From: Candidatus Peregrinibacteria bacterium
Lineage (GTDB): Bacteria; Patescibacteriota; Gracilibacteria; UBA1369; 2-02-FULL-48-14
Length of the DNA stretch: 64,000 nucleotides
Reading direction: 5' to 3'
Assembly (NCBI GenBank): GCA_018658105.1
Contig: JABHVW010000015.1
Span: forward strand, 1 to 64,000
Positions 61,719 through 64,000 of this stretch are shown here, piece by piece. The position numbers and the translations under genes are program-made. Each line of letters opens with the position of its first letter. The first letter of the stretch is position 1. Below the pieces are notes generated by a model that did no database searches, was not told the DNA's origin, and saw nothing but the letters and a program-made list of their open reading frames with translations.

Positions 61719-63425
61719 TCAACAGGGCTCCTTAGCTGCGGAGAGATGGCAGAGTGGTCGAATGCGATAGTCTTGAAAACTATTAGGCTGGCAACGGTCT
61801 CCAGGGTTCGAATCCCTGTCTCTCCGCCATCGAAGACGAATTGAGTCCAAAGCAGCACTTTGCCCGCTTTGGCATGCCCTTTCCGCTGGTTCTAAGCTAA
61901 GGTATTCTTTTTCAAGCTCTTTGTACCCTTCATCAATCGGTATGAGCCACTCATGAGGCTGCATTTTCAGCTTTCTGTCGCGGATGAGGAAGATTGAACC
62001 GAAGCCTTGGAGGATGGTTCTACGCCCTTCAAAGTCTTCCCGTGCGTAGTTTTGTGCTGCATAGGTGATGAAGTCGAAGGTCTTTTCTGTGAGTTCTAGC
62101 CAGTTCTCCGCCCTGTTATGTGTGTCTCCCAGCTCTTCTTTCAGCTTGGTGAGATTTTTCTGCAACTTCTTCTTTTCACGCAAGTATTCTTTGTCGTCTA
62201 CAAGATGGCGGTAGCGCATCTGCGTTAGACTGTCGATTTCTTTCTGGGTAGTAAGTACGGCACGGGATTGCATCTCGTGTATCTTGCTACGTTGCTGGAT
62301 TTCACTATCGTTGGACTTATTTAGCATTTCAATCGCCCACTCTTTGAACTGTGGGAGAATCGTGTAGCTTGCCATTTCAGTTGCCATTGCCTTCTTCAGT
62401 TCACGTTCTTCAATAGACCTCTGCTTGCAGTTCGCATCCTTTTTGTTGTGGGTACAATGATAGAAGGTGTACTCCTTGATTTCGCCCGTGCTCTTGATGG
62501 TTTTCTTTTTATGTTGAGCCGTAACATTCCCTGCGCACTCTCCACAAGTGAGAAGTGGCTTAAAGCAGAAGTCGTACTTCTTGGCTCGTGGATTGCCTTT
62601 TTTGCCAAGCATTCTTTGCACCCTGTCGTATTCCTCAAGTGTGACCATTGGCGTGTGTGTGCCTTTGGTCCATGTGCCGTCTTGTTGCTTAATTAAGCCC
62701 GCATAAAATTCGTTGCTGAACATACGATAGATGCCACTTCGACTAAGAGGTTTGTCACCTGTCTTCAGCGTTTTACGTGTTCGGTAGCCCCATTCGTCAT
62801 TGAGCTTTTTTAGGATTTGTGGCGGTGTGTAGCTGCCTGTGAGCATCAAGTCCCAGCACTTCCGCAGTACAGTAAAGCGCTTCTTGTCTACCTTGATTGT
62901 TTTCATCCCCTTTGGACTGATGTAGTCATTAAGCCAGCCTTGAGCAGTTCGATTAGGACGGATTCCTATTGTGAGTTTGTCGTTTAGCCCGCGCTTCACA
63001 TCCTTGCTTAGCTTGGAAGAAGAGTACTGCGATTGCGAGAGTGCCATCTGGAGCATCATGATTCCCTCGGGAGAATTGTCGAAGTTGTATGAACCAAACT
63101 TCAAGTCCTTTATGACTCCTGTACGAACCAGATAGGTGATTGTGGCTGCATCAATTTCGTTACGAGAAAGTCTGTCTGGATGCCACGCTATAATTCCGTC
63201 TGCTTCACCCGCTCGAATGCGCTCAATCATATCTAGGAAGACGGTTCGCTCGTATGGCTTGAAGGCACTTTTACTTTCTTCCAAAACATCAACAACCTTC
63301 AAGTCTGGGAATAAGCTTGCAGCTCTCTCTTTCTGTGATCCGATAGAAAGGATTTGTCTTGTTTCATCCTCCTCAGACTTTCGAACGTAGAGGAAGTATT
63401 TGTAGTTTGGATTGATTTCTTGCAT
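61719..63425 (-). CDS. Large serine recombinase (integrase of a mobile element)
   Basis: 568 residues from MQEINPNYKYFLYVRKSEEDE; the track's start is 19 residues longer. Resolvase domain ~8-150 with the nucleophile Ser in the SIGSQKERA segment, VDVLEESKSAFKPYERTVFLDMIERI, ADGIIAWHPDRLSRNEIDA; recombinase domain ~165-270 (PPQILKKLNDEWGYRTRK); zinc ribbon ~300-355 (CGECAGN...HCTHNKKDANCKQRSI); a coiled coil ~400-450. It integrates a mobile element by strand exchange at att sites. The last 36 codons are read antisense through the tRNA-Ser(TGA) gene (…DRDSNPGDRC…), so the att junction with the tRNA lies within the ORF. Its distal end may differ in the free element. Confidence 0.85.
   Translation of the reverse strand: MQEINPNYKYFLYVRKSEEDETRQILSIGSQKERAASLFPDLKVVDVLEESKSAFKPYERTVFLDMIERIRAGEADGIIAWHPDRLSRNEIDAATITYLVRTGVIKDLKFGSYNFDNSPEGIMMLQMALSQSQYSSSKLSKDVKRGLNDKLTIGIRPNRTAQGWLNDYISPKGMKTIKVDKKRFTVLRKCWDLMLTGSYTPPQILKKLNDEWGYRTRKTLKTGDKPLSRSGIYRMFSNEFYAGLIKQQDGTWTKGTHTPMVTLEEYDRVQRMLGKKGNPRAKKYDFCFKPLLTCGECAGNVTAQHKKKTIKSTGEIKEYTFYHCTHNKKDANCKQRSIEERELKKAMATEMASYTILPQFKEWAIEMLNKSNDSEIQQRSKIHEMQSRAVLTTQKEIDSLTQMRYRHLVDDKEYLREKKKLQKNLTKLKEELGDTHNRAENWLELTEKTFDFITYAAQNYAREDFEGRRTILQGFGSIFLIRDRKLKMQPHEWLIPIDEGYKELEKEYLSLEPAERACQSGQSAALDSIRLRWRRDRDSNPGDRCQPNSFQDYRIRPLCHLSAAKEPC
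61740..61829 (+). tRNA. tRNA-Ser (anticodon TGA), element insertion site
   Basis: 90-nt class II tRNA: acceptor GGAGAGA / TCTCTCC, anticodon loop CTTGAAA giving TGA, long variable arm, T arm CAGGGTTCGAATCCCTG, discriminator G and encoded CCA. Decodes UCA (and UCG/UCU by wobble). The recombinase ORF begins in the 3' part and continues across it in antisense, marking this as the attachment site; the tRNA is intact, as expected at attL. Confidence 0.93.
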
Positions 63426-63589
63426 GAGTCTTTGATTAGCCACCCAAATAGGACGGTCCTGAATCGTCCAACTCATGCGCAAACATGATTTTGGCAGAAC
63501 CGCCCATGATTGGGCGAAACGCTAAACAAAGTTTGCGACGAATTCGAGCTGGACGATTGCTTGAATTATATAGGATTTTTGATGAAAAG

Positions 63590-64000
63590 CTATAGCGATT
63601 CGCCCTCCTTACTCTCCTTTATGGCTTCTGCAAGGGCTTGCTTCATTTCTTCTTTACTGAAACCATACTTGCCCTCCACCTCCTTCTCTCCAACCTTGAT
63701 GTTTTTCACGATCTCAATTTGTCGTTCTTCCTGAATATGCCCGTATCCGTATGAGCCAAAGGTAGTTCCCGTATTCTCATGCCCGAGATTTTGGCTGATT
63801 GCTTTCTTCTCTTCCTCTGTAAGGCGAGTTTTGGCAAACTCTTTGACTACTAAGTGCCTAAAAGTGTGAGGGTGGTAGTACGGTACTTCGGCATTCAGGA
63901 AATGCTTCTGGAAAATCTTACGGACCGAATTGGAGCTTGCCCAGAAGAGGGGTTCAACTTCACCAGTATTGTAGTAAGAAATGTTCTCCTTACCGTTCTC
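63590..64000 (-). CDS. Tyrosine recombinase/integrase (partial, C-terminal end)
   Basis: Not in the ORF track; I translated the open frame ending at 63590 (TAG), 136 residues visible. It carries HPHTFRHLVVKEF (HxxR), QNLGHENTGTTFGSYGYGH (His, then the Tyr nucleophile in SYGYG) and a charged tail. This is the catalytic C-terminus of a phage-type integrase. The N-terminal part lies beyond the window. It is in the same strand as the serine recombinase, 107 bp upstream of its start as I place it (164 bp from the ATG used). Confidence 0.85.
   Translation of the reverse strand, partial: ENGKENISYYNTGEVEPLFWASSNSVRKIFQKHFLNAEVPYYHPHTFRHLVVKEFAKTRLTEEEKKAISQNLGHENTGTTFGSYGYGHIQEERQIEIVKNIKVGEKEVEGKYGFSKEEMKQALAEAIKESKEGESL

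Larger units (their letters stand above)
61740..64000. mobile_element. Left end of an integrated element (serine and tyrosine recombinases)
   Basis: From the tRNA-Ser 3' end rightward, the window holds a large serine recombinase and the 3' part of a tyrosine recombinase, both on the minus strand, and no chromosomal housekeeping gene. The other end, where a copy of the tRNA 3' sequence is expected, is outside the window. The left boundary is placed at the tRNA by inference. Confidence 0.6.

Noticed and set aside
61626-61844. 72-residue plus-strand ORF across tRNA-Ser
   Set aside because: Its end is the sense translation of the tRNA (SRVRIPVSPP), a well-known spurious ORF type.

Overview
The window reads as a chromosomal segment of a bacterium that uses TGA as a stop (several genes end in TGA), has moderate to low GC, many SLH-domain and secreted repeat proteins, few Shine-Dalgarno sequences and many start codons only 5-10 nt downstream of a -10 hexamer. 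Together these suggest a Patescibacteria/CPR lineage of the Peregrinibacteria kind. That placement is inference: there is no rRNA here, and code 25 (Gracilibacteria/Absconditabacteria) is excluded by the TGA stops.

Layout. 1-9.6 kb: ftsW (cut by the window edge), a large Lys/Ala-rich hydrophobic protein, lspA, an operon of a membrane-anchored amidohydrolase, an SPFH protein and an AroE-like enzyme, then a DUF1385 protein and a glycosyltransferase fused to a deacetylase-like domain. 9.6-18.5 kb: S-layer region with two related SLH proteins, a TPR lipoprotein and a 1560-residue SLH protein that is the best candidate for the main S-layer subunit. 18.5-22.2 kb: tRNA-Glu, dnaJ, tRNA-Lys, a membrane protein and a MerR-like HTH gene, threaded by two families of short repeats (TTGACTAGTCAA and CGCCTATACA). 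22.2-33.6 kb: glutamate dehydrogenase, pyruvate phosphate dikinase, NAD kinase, glycosyltransferases, a secreted helical protein, purM and dprA. 33.6-42.9 kb: type IV pilus ATPase, nusA, recA-recX with a striking promoter palindrome, purQ fused to a PurS-like region, purL, ftsE. 42.9-54.2 kb: SLH/LamG-like protein, xer recombinase, lipoprotein, a ~1940-residue Gly-rich repeat surface protein, dgt and prsW. 54.2-61.5 kb: nrdR, L,D-transpeptidase, argS, tRNA-Ser(GCT), small exported or unknown proteins, and a lemA/TPM pair. 61.7 kb to the end: tRNA-Ser(TGA) with an integrated element carrying a large serine recombinase and a truncated tyrosine recombinase.

How it fits together. Purine synthesis (purM, purQ/S, purL), amino-acid and pyruvate metabolism (gdh, ppdK), envelope building (ftsW, lspA, L,D-transpeptidase, glycosyltransferases, S-layer proteins) and DNA uptake or recombination (pilB, dprA, recA, recX, xer) lie in short operons with TAATG or ATGA stop-start overlaps. 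The observations I rate highest are: the HTH gene whose own linker codons contain copies of the repeats that flank it; the 18-bp perfect palindrome filling the recA promoter spacer; the recurrent TANNNT-N5/6-ATG arrangement that implies leaderless mRNAs, including a 20-bp divergent spacer with two overlapping -10 boxes; and a recombinase whose last 36 codons are antisense to the tRNA it appears to have used as attachment site.
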